The position numbers and the translations under genes were made by a program. From Bacteroidota bacterium (GTDB lineage: Bacteria > Bacteroidota > Bacteroidia > NS11-12g > UBA9320), in assembly GCA_024679565.1 (NCBI GenBank), contig JAIBDD010000022.1, positions 1 through 48,451 of the forward strand: a stretch of DNA of 48,451 nt. The letters run 5' to 3'. Under the pieces are notes generated by a model, which was given only the letters and a program-made list of their open reading frames with translations, was not told where the DNA came from and ran no database searches. Shown in pieces: positions 18,618 to 26,667 of this stretch. How positions within the stretch are numbered: the stretch's first letter is position 1; every line of letters begins with the position of its first letter.

Positions 18618-19118
18618 TTAAAATTTATAGTTTTCGAACTCCTTTAATTTATCGTTTGCCGAGGCAATCTTTATTTTAAGGCTATTGATTTCTTTATGAT
18701 AGTCCAGAGTAGAACTATTCACCATTTCGTAATTGGTTTCGAGCTTGTCTACGTAAGTAGTCAATCTTTGCGTGGCGTTGTTCAGGTTTTCAACAGAATT
18801 GTTTAGTCCAATGATGGAATGAATGATTTGTTGTATTTGTTGCTCTTGCGTGGCTTGGGCTCCATCAATGGTCACCTCAACAGATTCAATATCGTCATCT
18901 TCTTTTTGTAGTTGTGGAAATAGGCGTTCCCATTTATAAGGCTGGTGTTTAAAGATAGGTTGAGCCCCAGAAATTAGAAAGATAATGGCTTCCCCAACAA
19001 GACCAACAATAAACAAGGCATCTGCCCCGTCAAGGCCAAGAAATTTGAATAAGGCCGCGATTAGAATTATAGCCGCACCTAATCCATAGAAGAAATTTAG
19101 TATATCGAATTTTCGCAT
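18618..19118 (-). CDS. GldL-like proton-channel motor protein, short form
   Basis: GldL forms the inner-membrane stator-like ring that lets protons drive GldM. This 166-residue protein has two membrane helices (about residues 7-27 and 33-52). The second contains a glutamate in GLVGEAIIFLISG (E43), at the place of the conserved intramembrane glutamate needed for proton-coupled rotation in GldL. The cytoplasmic part is a coiled coil (LNNATQRLTTYVDKLETNYE). It is clearly shorter than the usual 200 or more residues. It begins the operon with GldM and the beta-helix/barrel gene. The start ATG at 19118 gives MRKFDILNFFYGLGAAIIL, which fits the family. Confidence 0.87.
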   Translation of the reverse strand: MRKFDILNFFYGLGAAIILIAALFKFLGLDGADALFIVGLVGEAIIFLISGAQPIFKHQPYKWERLFPQLQKEDDDIESVEVTIDGAQATQEQQIQQIIHSIIGLNNSVENLNNATQRLTTYVDKLETNYEMVNSSTLDYHKEINSLKIKIASANDKLKEFENYKF

Positions 19119-19122
19119 TTGT

Positions 19123-19158
19123 TATCGATTTAAGTTTAAAAGTTGTAACTAATCGATA
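19123..19158. promoter_or_regulatory. Inverted repeat upstream of the GldL-type operon
   Basis: TATCGATT (19123-19130) and AATCGATA (19151-19158) are perfect inverted 8-mers separated by 20 bp, immediately before the operon's first ATG. A near-consensus -7 box (TGCATTTG) lies just beyond. This could be a repressor site or an mRNA leader hairpin. Confidence 0.4.
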
Positions 19159-19223
19159 TAGCAAATGCAACGAATATGCCAATTGAGTTGTATTGTGATT
19201 TTACAGGTATGATTTTTAGGCAT

Positions 19224-19266
19224 AAAAAAATCCGTAAAAAGTTGTTTTACAGCTTGTTACGGATTT
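19224..19266 (-). terminator. Terminator of pruA
   Basis: A 10-bp stem (AAATCCGTAA at 19228-19237 with TTACGGATTT at 19257-19266) is followed on the minus strand by an unbroken U run (19224-19230). An alternative small hairpin (GTAAAA with TTTTAC) competes for part of the same arm. Confidence 0.8.
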
Positions 19267-19357
19267 TGTGGTCTTCTGATTGTCTTATAGATTATTGTAA
19301 ATGACCTGTTGTTACAATATTGGAATAAATCCCACTATGGGAATAAATCTCTATTTA

Positions 19358-20980
19358 TTACTGGTGAAATGGGTATCCAAAATGCTTAGGCGCATTGAAC
19401 GTTTCTTTAATGGTTCTCATGCTTGTCCAGCGCATCAAATTTGCTTTGGCTCCCGCTTTATCATTGGTACCCGATCCTCTTGCACCTCCAAATGGTTGTT
19501 GGCCAACAACTGCACCAGTAGGTTTGTCGTTGATATAGAAGTTACCTGCTGCGTTACGCAGTTTAACCGTTCCTAATTCAACAGCATATCGATCTTTTGC
19601 AAAGATGCTTCCTGTCAGTGCATATTCACTTGTGGCGTCAACAAGGTCTAAGGTTTCCTCGTATTTGACTTCGTCGTAAACGTGTATGGTTAACACAGGA
19701 CCAAAAATCTCCTCACACATGGTTCGGTATTTTGGGTCACTAGCAACGATTACAGTAGGTTCAATAAAATAACCTTCAGATTTGTCAAAATTGCCACCTG
19801 CAATAATATCAACACCATCTTCTTTCGCTTGAGTAATAAAGGAAGCTATTTTGTCGAATGATTTTTCGTCAATTACAGCATTAATGTAATTACTAAAATC
19901 TTCTGTTGGCCCCATTTTCATTTCTTTCATCATAGACAACATCTTGTCTTTTACTGCTGGCCATAAGTTGCTTGGTATATATGCGCGACTTGCAGCAGAG
20001 CATTTTTGTCCTTGAAATTCAAATGCACCACGAACCAAAGCAGTAGCTACTTGGTCTGCATTGGACGACTTGTGGACCATAACGAAATCTTTACCACCAG
20101 TTTCTCCAACTATTCGAGGGTAGGTTCTATACTTCGCAATGTTTGCGCCGATTTCCTGCCATAAGTGTCTGAAAACACCTGTTGATCCTGTAAAATGTAA
20201 TCCAGCAAAATCTCGGTGTTTAAACACGACGTCACCAGTATCCGGACCGCTTACATACACTAGGTTTATAACACCGTCAGGTAATCCAGCTTCTTTAAAT
20301 ACTTTCATGATAACATGGGCAGAGTAAATCTGTGTTTCTGCCGGTTTCCATACGACGGTATTGCCCATAAGTGCAGGTGTGCCAGGTAAGTTTGCTGCAA
20401 TAGCAGTAAAATTAAATGGAGTTAAGGCGAACACAAAGCCCTCTAACGGACGGTATTCTAACTTATTCCATACACCAGGGCTGTTTTCAGGTGGTTGCTC
20501 TGCATAAAGTTGCGTAACATATTGTACGTTAAATCTCAAGAAATCTATTAACTCACAGGCCGCGTCAATTTCCGCTTGATAACAGTTTTTGCTTTGGCAC
20601 AACATGGTGGCCGCATTAATTTCATTTCTATATTCACCTGCAATCAAGTCTGCTGCTTTTAGAAAGATTGAAGCTCTATTTTCCCAGCTCAAATTAGCCC
20701 AAGCTTCCTTGGCCTCTAATGCTGCGTCAATGGCTGCTGCTACATGTGTTTTGTCTCCTCGGTGGAATGTACCTAAAACATGCTTGTGGTCGTGCGGTGG
20801 ATGCATGGTTCCCGTGTTTCCTGTTCTCACCTCTTCTGAGCCAATATACATTGGAACATCGCGTTGCTCACTTCGCATTTCGGCGAGCTTGGCTTTCAAG
20901 TTTTTTACTTCATCAGTGCCAGGTACGTAGTCACGTACACGTTCATTTTTTGGTGTTGGTACCTTAAAAAATCCGTTCAT
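19358..20980 (-). CDS. pruA: L-glutamate gamma-semialdehyde (1-pyrroline-5-carboxylate) dehydrogenase
   Basis: This enzyme oxidises glutamate semialdehyde to glutamate with NAD, the second step of proline breakdown. The 540-residue product fits the stand-alone P5C dehydrogenase group. It has the aldehyde dehydrogenase signatures: the NAD-binding region with WKPAETQIYSAHVIMKVF, GSTGVFRHLW, the catalytic-glutamate loop RIVGETGGKDFVMVH, and the catalytic cysteine in FQGQKCSAASRAY. The tail GFVFALTPFNFTA precedes the NAD site, and QQPFGGARGSGTNDKAG matches the oligomerisation/active-site end. Proline dehydrogenase is not in the window. It is transcribed alone and ends at a terminator at 19224-19266. 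Confidence 0.96.
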   Translation of the reverse strand: MNGFFKVPTPKNERVRDYVPGTDEVKNLKAKLAEMRSEQRDVPMYIGSEEVRTGNTGTMHPPHDHKHVLGTFHRGDKTHVAAAIDAALEAKEAWANLSWENRASIFLKAADLIAGEYRNEINAATMLCQSKNCYQAEIDAACELIDFLRFNVQYVTQLYAEQPPENSPGVWNKLEYRPLEGFVFALTPFNFTAIAANLPGTPALMGNTVVWKPAETQIYSAHVIMKVFKEAGLPDGVINLVYVSGPDTGDVVFKHRDFAGLHFTGSTGVFRHLWQEIGANIAKYRTYPRIVGETGGKDFVMVHKSSNADQVATALVRGAFEFQGQKCSAASRAYIPSNLWPAVKDKMLSMMKEMKMGPTEDFSNYINAVIDEKSFDKIASFITQAKEDGVDIIAGGNFDKSEGYFIEPTVIVASDPKYRTMCEEIFGPVLTIHVYDEVKYEETLDLVDATSEYALTGSIFAKDRYAVELGTVKLRNAAGNFYINDKPTGAVVGQQPFGGARGSGTNDKAGAKANLMRWTSMRTIKETFNAPKHFGYPFHQ

Positions 20981-21025
20981 TTTCTACATTTATTTAACTG
21001 TAAGCCCTTTGTTCGGGCGATTTAT

Positions 21026-21715
21026 TTATCCAAAATCCGAAAAGAAATTCCAGTTTTCTTCATCAGGTAATGGGCATTGCAAAAGTAATTTTTCTTTTTT
21101 CACCGGATGGATAAACTCCAAACTTTTGCTGTGCAAATAGATGAAACTTCCTTTGCCTTTTCGACTGCCATATTTCAGGTCTCCTGATATCGGAAAACCA
21201 ATTTTTGCCATTTGAGCTCTTATCTGATGTGATCTTCCTGTTTTTAGATTCACTTGAATCAAAAACTTGTGATTTGCTGTTCCGAGATAATTGTAGGTCA
21301 ACATGCATTTCTTCGAGCGCTTTACTTCTTTGTCGTGGGCTCTTGAAACGTTCTTGTCTTCCATTTTTACCAACCAATGTGTCAGATCCTCAGATAATTT
21401 GCGTGGCTTTTTCTGTAAAAGTGCGTAATAAGTTTTTTTGATGCTGTGGTCTTGCATCATCTTGTTCATACGGGTCAACGCTTTAGACGTCTTGGCAAAT
21501 ATTACGACACCACTAACAGGCCTGTCCAATCTATGGATGGTTCCTAAATATGCTTCCCCGGGTTTGTTGTATTTTTTTCTGATGTAGGCTTTAATGTAAT
21601 CACTTAAGCACGGGTCTCCCGTAACATCACCCTGAACCAAAATACCCGCAGGTTTATTCACGGCAATCAGGTGATTGTCTTCGTATATGATAGATTTTGA
21701 TACGTTGTATGACAT
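21026..21715 (-). CDS. RluA-family pseudouridine synthase
   Basis: The 229-residue protein is a pseudouridine synthase of the RluA family that modifies rRNA or tRNA uridines. The catalytic aspartate lies in GTIHRLDRPVSGVVIFAKTSKA (HRLD motif). The start contains the family's opening NHLIAVNKPAGILVQGD, and the late segment QVNLKTGRSHQIRAQMAKIGFPISGD is the second family motif. It lacks an N-terminal S4 domain, like small RluA members. Its ATG overlaps the murB stop in TAATG, so it is translationally coupled to murB. The exact target site cannot be told. Confidence 0.92.
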   Translation of the reverse strand: MSYNVSKSIIYEDNHLIAVNKPAGILVQGDVTGDPCLSDYIKAYIRKKYNKPGEAYLGTIHRLDRPVSGVVIFAKTSKALTRMNKMMQDHSIKKTYYALLQKKPRKLSEDLTHWLVKMEDKNVSRAHDKEVKRSKKCMLTYNYLGTANHKFLIQVNLKTGRSHQIRAQMAKIGFPISGDLKYGSRKGKGSFIYLHSKSLEFIHPVKKEKLLLQCPLPDEENWNFFSDFG

Positions 21716-22728
21716 TATACTATATTAACTTCTGGCTCCAAGGTTACATTAAACGCTTCTTCCACCGACTTTATAATTTTATTGGCCAGTGTGAGTACTT
21801 CTAAGCCAGTGGCTCCTCCATAATTGACAAGCACCAGTGCTTGTTTTGCATGGCTGCCTGTATTGCCTATCTTTTTCCCTTTCCAGCCGCACTTTTCAAT
21901 CAACCATCCCGCGGCAATTTTTACGTTTAATTCGTCAGAAGGGTAACAACGTAAATCGGGATTTGATTTTTTAATTTCGTCAAAAAGTGTTTTACTTATA
22001 ACAGGATTTTTAAAGAAACTCCCCGAGTTACCAAGCGCGTTTGGGTCAGGCAGTTTGCTTTGTCGGATTTCGATTACTGCATCGCTAACGTCTTTAATCG
22101 TTGGATTGTCTATTCCAACCGAAGACAGTTGATCCATGATTGCTCCGTATGTAAGATGTAAGGTGTGTTGTTTAGACAAACGCAGTTCTACACCCGTAAT
22201 AAATACTTTGTTTTTCAGCACTTGTTTAAAAACACTGTTCCTGTATCCAAATTTACAGTCCACATTCGATAAAGAATGTTCTTCTCCAGACTGTAAGTCG
22301 ATGAAATGAACATGTGTCAAAACATCTTTTAACTCCACACCATAGGCACCAATATTTTGAATTGGAGATGCCCCAACACATCCAGGGATGAGAGATAAGT
22401 TTTCTATTCCTCCCCAGTTGTGGTCTATGGTGTACAATACAGTGTCATGCCAGTTTTCGCCAGCCCCAACATGAATCGTAACGTCTTTTTCCGTTTCCTT
22501 TACTAATCGAATCCCTTTGATTTCATTTTTGATAACTATACCGTCAAAATCATCGGTAAACAGCACATTACTTCCGCCTCCTAAAATGAAAAAAGGTGAT
22601 TTAAAAATGGACTGTTTCACCATATCCTTAATTTGGTCGGGTGAGGTAACCGTAACAAACTCCTTGGCAGTAACAGACATCCCAAACGTGTTGAGTTGTG
22701 TAAGGTTTTTGTTGAATTCTTTTTTCAT
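21715..22728 (-). CDS. murB: UDP-N-acetylenolpyruvoylglucosamine reductase MurB
   Basis: MurB reduces UDP-GlcNAc-enolpyruvate to UDP-MurNAc with NADPH and FAD, in early peptidoglycan synthesis. The 337-residue length fits the E. coli-type MurB. The FAD-binding part shows NTFGMSVTAKEFVTV and FILGGGSNVLFTDDFDG. Catalytic-type segments are YGVELKDVL, KFGYRNSVFK and ALGNSGSFFKNP, where the serine donates a proton. It is the first gene of a pair with the RluA-type synthase. Upstream is a near-consensus -7 box (GATATTTG, 22737-22744). Confidence 0.96.
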   Translation of the reverse strand: MKKEFNKNLTQLNTFGMSVTAKEFVTVTSPDQIKDMVKQSIFKSPFFILGGGSNVLFTDDFDGIVIKNEIKGIRLVKETEKDVTIHVGAGENWHDTVLYTIDHNWGGIENLSLIPGCVGASPIQNIGAYGVELKDVLTHVHFIDLQSGEEHSLSNVDCKFGYRNSVFKQVLKNKVFITGVELRLSKQHTLHLTYGAIMDQLSSVGIDNPTIKDVSDAVIEIRQSKLPDPNALGNSGSFFKNPVISKTLFDEIKKSNPDLRCYPSDELNVKIAAGWLIEKCGWKGKKIGNTGSHAKQALVLVNYGGATGLEVLTLANKIIKSVEEAFNVTLEPEVNIV

Positions 22729-22786
22729 TTGAAGGGCAAATATCTGTGCTATTACTTACACATCATGTATCTAGAGATAAATTTGT

Positions 22787-23545
22787 TCACGCCTTTAGTT
22801 TCTGCCAATATGTATACCGTAACCATTTGGACATGGCAGAGTTGAATGCAATGCCTAATCCAATGCCACCATGCAAGAATCCCCACTTTATCAAGTAAAT
22901 TTTAATAAAGTGAGCACAGGCACTTAATGCCGCTTTTACGCTATTATTTGATTTCCCATGAAACAAATCTCGTTCGGCTGCTAAACGGGCATACTTGTGA
23001 ACGGTTTCTATATGCTGTTTTTTATTAGAAACGGTAAAGTGTTCTATGTTGCCAGAAAGGTGTTGAGTTGCCGTATCGTCTTTGGTTTGAAGCGTTTCGT
23101 GTACAAAGTCGCCAGACCATTCACATGTAGTTTTGTCGTATAAGCGAGTCTTAACATCTGGGTACCAACCAGCATATTTAATCCACTTTTTACCAAAAAA
23201 GTTTTTTCGATTGAAGGAATATGCACCCTCTAATCCTTTTGAGGTTGCATTGCGAACGGATTCAATGGCCTGTTCGTCTAATTTTTCATCGGCGTCAATT
23301 GAAAGAATGAAAGTGTGTTTTGCCAACTGAGCGCCTTTGTTCTTTGTTTTGCTATAACCAAGCCAATCTGTTGTAATGCATGTTACGCTATCAAAATCGT
23401 TACAGATACGAACGGTATCGTCGGTGCTATGACTATCCAACACAATAATCTCATTACAAATCTTGGCAACACTCGCTAAGCACCTTGCAATAGTGGCTTC
23501 CTCATTAAGCGTGATTATTACAGCAGATATGTTGTGCGATGTCAT
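22787..23545 (-). CDS. Glycosyltransferase family 2
   Basis: The 252-residue protein is an inverting GT-A glycosyltransferase. It starts SHNISAVIITLNEEATIARCLASV, carries the metal-binding DxD-like segment ILSIDADEKL, and continues with WIKYAGWYPDVKTRLYDK, typical of the WaaE/KdtX-like lipopolysaccharide core branch. A short hydrophobic stretch near the end (FIKIYLIKWGFLHGGIGLGIAF) may attach it to the membrane. Likely role: sugar transfer to lipopolysaccharide or a surface glycan. The start is ATG 23545; a longer reading from TTG 23557 would run into the terminator. The preceding terminator's U run ends just 10 nt upstream. Confidence 0.9.
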   Translation of the reverse strand: MTSHNISAVIITLNEEATIARCLASVAKICNEIIVLDSHSTDDTVRICNDFDSVTCITTDWLGYSKTKNKGAQLAKHTFILSIDADEKLDEQAIESVRNATSKGLEGAYSFNRKNFFGKKWIKYAGWYPDVKTRLYDKTTCEWSGDFVHETLQTKDDTATQHLSGNIEHFTVSNKKQHIETVHKYARLAAERDLFHGKSNNSVKAALSACAHFIKIYLIKWGFLHGGIGLGIAFNSAMSKWLRYTYWQKLKA

Positions 23546-23555
23546 TATGAGGCAC

Positions 23556-23581
23556 AAAAAAAGCCCAAATAATTGGGCTTT
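23556..23581 (-). terminator. Terminator of the cysteine-repeat gene
   Basis: A 9-bp perfect stem (AAAGCCCAA at 23560-23568 with TTGGGCTTT at 23573-23581) and an ATAA loop are followed on the minus strand by a run of U. It ends 10 nt before the next ATG. Confidence 0.88.
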
Positions 23582-23605
23582 AAAATTTTATATGTTTGAA
23601 GCGGA

Positions 23606-24016
23606 CTAGCTTTTAGCTGTACATCCTTCTGCACAAGCATCATCGCATGCGTGAGCTTCTTCTGTAGAAGACGCTTCTGCTGTACAACCCTCTTTATATT
23701 CATCTCCACAAACGTGAGCTTCTTCAGTTTTGTGCGTGCATCCTTCTGCACAATCATCACCACAAGCATGAGCTTCTTCAGCATTGTGTTTGCATCCTTC
23801 TTTGCAGTCGTCGCCACAAGCGTGCGCTTCTTCGCCACCTTTCTTGTCTGAGCAACATTTTTTCTCACAGTCATCAGCGCATTTTTCGCCGTCTTTTTCT
23901 GCGCAGCATTCTTTTTTGCAATCTTCTTTGCAATCTGCTGTTTTTTCTCCACCGTTACAAGCTGCAAATGCTACTGCCATAAAAGCGATGAATAATACCT
24001 GAGTTATTTTTTTCAT
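23606..24016 (-). CDS. Cysteine-rich lipoprotein with four tandem repeats
   Basis: The 136-residue product begins with a lipoprotein signal ending FAAC (C20). The mature part has 19 further cysteines. A first block has a CxxxC/CC pattern (DCKEDCKKECCAEKDGEKC), and then four copies of an 18-21 residue unit follow, EEAHACGDDCxEGC, each ending in lysine, histidine or alanine/threonine-rich linker. In the third copy two positions have changed (GDEY for GDDC). Many aspartates, glutamates, histidines and cysteines suggest metal binding at the cell surface, perhaps copper or zinc, or a redox-active disulphide protein. I know no named family. It is transcribed alone: -7 box at 24032-24039, terminator at 23556-23581. 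Confidence 0.88.
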   Translation of the reverse strand: MKKITQVLFIAFMAVAFAACNGGEKTADCKEDCKKECCAEKDGEKCADDCEKKCCSDKKGGEEAHACGDDCKEGCKHNAEEAHACGDDCAEGCTHKTEEAHVCGDEYKEGCTAEASSTEEAHACDDACAEGCTAKS

Positions 24017-24031
24017 ATTCTTTATTTTGTG

Positions 24032-24039
24032 CGAAACTA
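24032..24039 (-). promoter_or_regulatory. -7 box of the cysteine-repeat gene (TAGTTTCG)
   Basis: TAGTTTCG matches the consensus except for C in place of T, and is followed by C. The leader would be about 12 nt. Confidence 0.45.
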
Positions 24040-24051
24040 AAACAAGTTTAA

Positions 24052-24059
24052 TACTTTCG
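24052..24059 (+). promoter_or_regulatory. -7 box candidate for the 24106 gene (TACTTTCG)
   Basis: TACTTTCG on the plus strand matches the consensus at all but one fixed position and lies 46 nt before the ATG. It is divergent from the promoter of the cysteine-repeat gene, with about 20 bp between the boxes. Confidence 0.35.
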
Positions 24060-24105
24060 AGGTATAGTCGTTTCCATATTTAAAAACTGACTTTAAAAAA
24101 ATATT

Positions 24106-24489
24106 ATGTTCAAGAAAATTCTTCTGTGGTTATTGTTCATCACTATTGCCGTTTCAACTTTGATATTCACGTTTGTTATTTATGTAAATTTCAGTGAAGG
24201 AAAACGAGCGGGAGAGCTCATTAAGATGAGTAAGAAGGGTGTGATGTTTAAAACCTATGAAGGCCAGTTAAACACGGGTGGGTTTTCTGAGGGTAATGGT
24301 GACATCACCTCCAGTATTTGGCATTTTAGCGTCAAATCCTCAAACGACGAAGTTCTTCAAGATATTGACAATGCCATAGATGGCGGTTATCGGGTTAAAC
24401 TGTATTATGAGGAGAAATATATGAATGTATTTTTTCTAGGCGACACCAAATATTTTGTCACCAAAGTTGAACGGGTCAAGGAGGAGTAG
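24106..24489 (+). CDS. Small membrane-anchored protein, conserved in Bacteroidota
   Basis: The 127-residue protein has one N-terminal membrane helix (LLWLLFITIAVSTLIFTFVIY) and a periplasmic or cytoplasmic domain with FSEGKRAGELIKMSKKGVMFKTYEGQL and, at the end, LGDTKYFVTKVERVKEE. I recognise the pattern from short Bacteroidota proteins that are often mislabelled 6-phosphogluconate dehydrogenase, although they lack that enzyme's domains. The function is unknown. It is transcribed convergently with cinA, with six bases between the stops. The start ATG 24106 is the only reasonable one. Confidence 0.82.
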   Translation: MFKKILLWLLFITIAVSTLIFTFVIYVNFSEGKRAGELIKMSKKGVMFKTYEGQLNTGGFSEGNGDITSSIWHFSVKSSNDEVLQDIDNAIDGGYRVKLYYEEKYMNVFFLGDTKYFVTKVERVKEE

Positions 24490-24495
24490 CTTAGG

Positions 24496-25731
24496 CTAAG
24501 CCAGTATGATTTGCCTTAACAGCTCCAAGGCCAGGTTGCCTGATCGTTCAATATTTTGACGTCGATCACCTTTTAAATGATATACTTTGCTTTGAGTTTT
24601 TGTTCCATTGGTTACAGCCATCCAAACCGTACCAACAGGTTTGTCTTCAGTGCCGCCTGATGGGCCAGCAATTCCTGATATTGCGACACCATAATCGGTA
24701 TTGTTTTTCAGTCTAACAGCCTTCGCCATTTTTTCAACAACCTCCTGACTTACAGCGCCTTTGTTCCATAATAATTCGGCATCCACACCGAGTACTTCGG
24801 TTTTATTTTCGTATGAATACGTAACTACAGATCCTGGGAAATAAGCCGAACTTCCAGGCGTTGAAGTTATCAAGTGAGCAACAAATCCACCTGTACAACT
24901 TTCGGCCACCGAAACCGACTCTTTTCTTATCGAAAGTAAGTCTCCAACGACTTCTTCTATCCGTTTGTCACTGTTAGCAATCACATGTTTGCCGAGGATG
25001 TTTTCTATGGATGAAACAGTTTTGTTAAGCTCAGCCTCAATCTTTGCTGCGTCTTTTCCTTTACCTGAAATACGGAGCCGAACAACACCATAATTGGGCA
25101 AATACGCAATTTTTAATTCAGCAGGTAAGCTAAGTTCAATCGACTCTATTTGTTCACTAATTAACGATTCGGGAATGCCAGAAACAACCAAGGTGCGGTG
25201 AGACACAATATCTGACGACCTCTTTTTAAGTTGAGGGAAAACAAAATTGCTTAGGATGTCCTTCATTTCATATGGCACACCTGGTAAGCAAATTATAATA
25301 CAATTATTGGCTTCGAACCAAAGTCCTGGAGCTGTCCCAAAGTTGTTTTGCAACGCTTTGGCATTCGCAGGTATCAGTGCTTGATCGCGGTTGACTTGTG
25401 TGACTTCCCTTTTTAAATGATTAAATATCCGTTCCACGTTTTTAAACGCCGTTTCGTCGAAGATCAAATCGACACCAAAATAGGTGCAAAGTGTCTTTTT
25501 AGTGATATCATCTTTTGTTGGGCCAAGGCCACCAGTCATAATGATTAAATCACTATTGTTTATGCCGTTGTCCAGTGATTTGGTGATCGCGCTTGCTGTA
25601 TCAGAAATGGTTGTAATCCGCGTCACATCCCAGCCTAATGGGTTAAGTTGTTGACCAATCCATGCCGAATTAGTGTCGATTACTTGACCGATAAGAATCT
25701 CATCACCGATGGTAATTATTTCTGCCTTCAA
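24496..25731 (-). CDS. cinA: CinA family protein (nicotinamide-nucleotide amidase)
   Basis: The 411-residue protein has the two CinA domains. The N-terminal MoaB-like half (MKAEIITIGDEILIGQ, then MTGGLGPTKDDITKK) may act on ADP-ribose-type compounds. The C-terminal half, an NMN deamidase of the PncC type, shows ESCTGGFVAHLITSTPGSSAYF and VAISGIAGPSGGTEDKPVGTVW. Together they recycle pyridine nucleotides. The start is a TTG at 25731: it gives the family's usual beginning, MKAEIITIGDEIL, and no ATG lies nearby. A near-consensus -7 box (TACCTTCG) lies 17 nt upstream of it. Confidence 0.95.
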   Translation of the reverse strand: MKAEIITIGDEILIGQVIDTNSAWIGQQLNPLGWDVTRITTISDTASAITKSLDNGINNSDLIIMTGGLGPTKDDITKKTLCTYFGVDLIFDETAFKNVERIFNHLKREVTQVNRDQALIPANAKALQNNFGTAPGLWFEANNCIIICLPGVPYEMKDILSNFVFPQLKKRSSDIVSHRTLVVSGIPESLISEQIESIELSLPAELKIAYLPNYGVVRLRISGKGKDAAKIEAELNKTVSSIENILGKHVIANSDKRIEEVVGDLLSIRKESVSVAESCTGGFVAHLITSTPGSSAYFPGSVVTYSYENKTEVLGVDAELLWNKGAVSQEVVEKMAKAVRLKNNTDYGVAISGIAGPSGGTEDKPVGTVWMAVTNGTKTQSKVYHLKGDRRQNIERSGNLALELLRQIILA

Positions 25732-25748
25732 AAGAATATATTAAGTGA

Positions 25749-25756
25749 CGAAGGTA
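25749..25756 (-). promoter_or_regulatory. -7 box candidate of cinA (TACCTTCG)
   Basis: TACCTTCG is one base from TAnnTTTG, and is placed for a leader of roughly 10 nt before the TTG start of cinA. Confidence 0.45.
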
Positions 25757-25833
25757 ATTCGTTAAATGGGATTCTTTGAAGTAGTTAACCGTAACTTTTT
25801 ATCTGTAACATTGTTGTACTTTAAACAAAACGT

Positions 25834-26664
25834 ATGAACACAGTATATAAATCACCACAACTAAACAAACTAACAATTATTGGTGGCGCAGTAGGCCTCA
25901 TTTTATTAATTGTCCTTTTTAAATCTTTTGTCACTATTCATTCAGGAGAAGCAGGAGTGCTTTATGAGCGATTTAACGGTGGGGTAAACACTGAAGAGGT
26001 GCTTGGAGAGGGTTTCCACCTCGTGGCGCCATGGAACCAAGTTTTTGTATATGAAGTAAGACAGCAAGAAGCACATGAAAACATGGCTGTTTTATCTTCT
26101 AATGGTCTAGAAATTGCTTTGGACCTTTCTTTGTGGTTTAAACCGGCAAATGCTGACCTTGGATTCTTACATAAAACTAAGGGGGAAAACTACCTAGATA
26201 GAGTTGTGAAACCAGCAGCAAGATCGGCTACTAGAAGTGTTGTCGGACGATATACACCAGAGCAGATATACTCTTCTAAACGAGACGTCATCCAAGAAGA
26301 AATATATTTAGAAACTAAAAAAATATTGGACAAGCAATATGTTCAATTAAACGAGGTTTTAGTGAGAGACGTAACACTTCCAACTACCATTAAGGAAGCT
26401 ATTGAACGCAAACTAAAGCAAGAGCAAGAATCATTGGAATATGAATTCAGGCTGCAAAAGGCAACCAAAGAAGCAGAGAAGCAAAAAATTGAAGCTGAAG
26501 GTAAAGCCGCAGCGAATAGAATATTAAACGCGTCACTTACAGATAAAATCTTAAAGGAGAAAGGCATTCAGGCAACACTGGAACTCGCTAAATCTCCGAA
26601 CGCAAAAACGGTGGTTATAGGTAGTGGGAAAAGCGGACTGCCATTAATTTTAAATCAGAACTAA
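25834..26664 (+). CDS. Prohibitin-like SPFH/Band 7 membrane protein
   Basis: The 276-residue protein has one membrane helix near the N-terminus (LTIIGGAVGLILLIVLFKSF), then an SPFH/Band 7 domain with HSGEAGVLYERFNGGVNTE, GEGFHLVAPWNQVFVYEVR, and RSVVGRYTPEQIYSSKRD. A charged coiled coil follows (KLKQEQESLEYEFRLQKATKEAE). Prohibitins form large ring or cage assemblies that limit membrane proteases such as FtsH and organise membrane microdomains. This protein lacks an NfeD partner next door, which matches the prohibitin branch rather than the stomatin one. It converges on the SDR gene with 3 bp between stops. Confidence 0.93.
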   Translation: MNTVYKSPQLNKLTIIGGAVGLILLIVLFKSFVTIHSGEAGVLYERFNGGVNTEEVLGEGFHLVAPWNQVFVYEVRQQEAHENMAVLSSNGLEIALDLSLWFKPANADLGFLHKTKGENYLDRVVKPAARSATRSVVGRYTPEQIYSSKRDVIQEEIYLETKKILDKQYVQLNEVLVRDVTLPTTIKEAIERKLKQEQESLEYEFRLQKATKEAEKQKIEAEGKAAANRILNASLTDKILKEKGIQATLELAKSPNAKTVVIGSGKSGLPLILNQN

Positions 26665-26667
26665 GCG

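Noticed and set aside
23545..23967. 140-codon frame in the cysteine-repeat region
   Set aside because: It is the out-of-frame shadow of the cysteine-rich repeats; the lipoprotein frame has the signal peptide and periodic codons.
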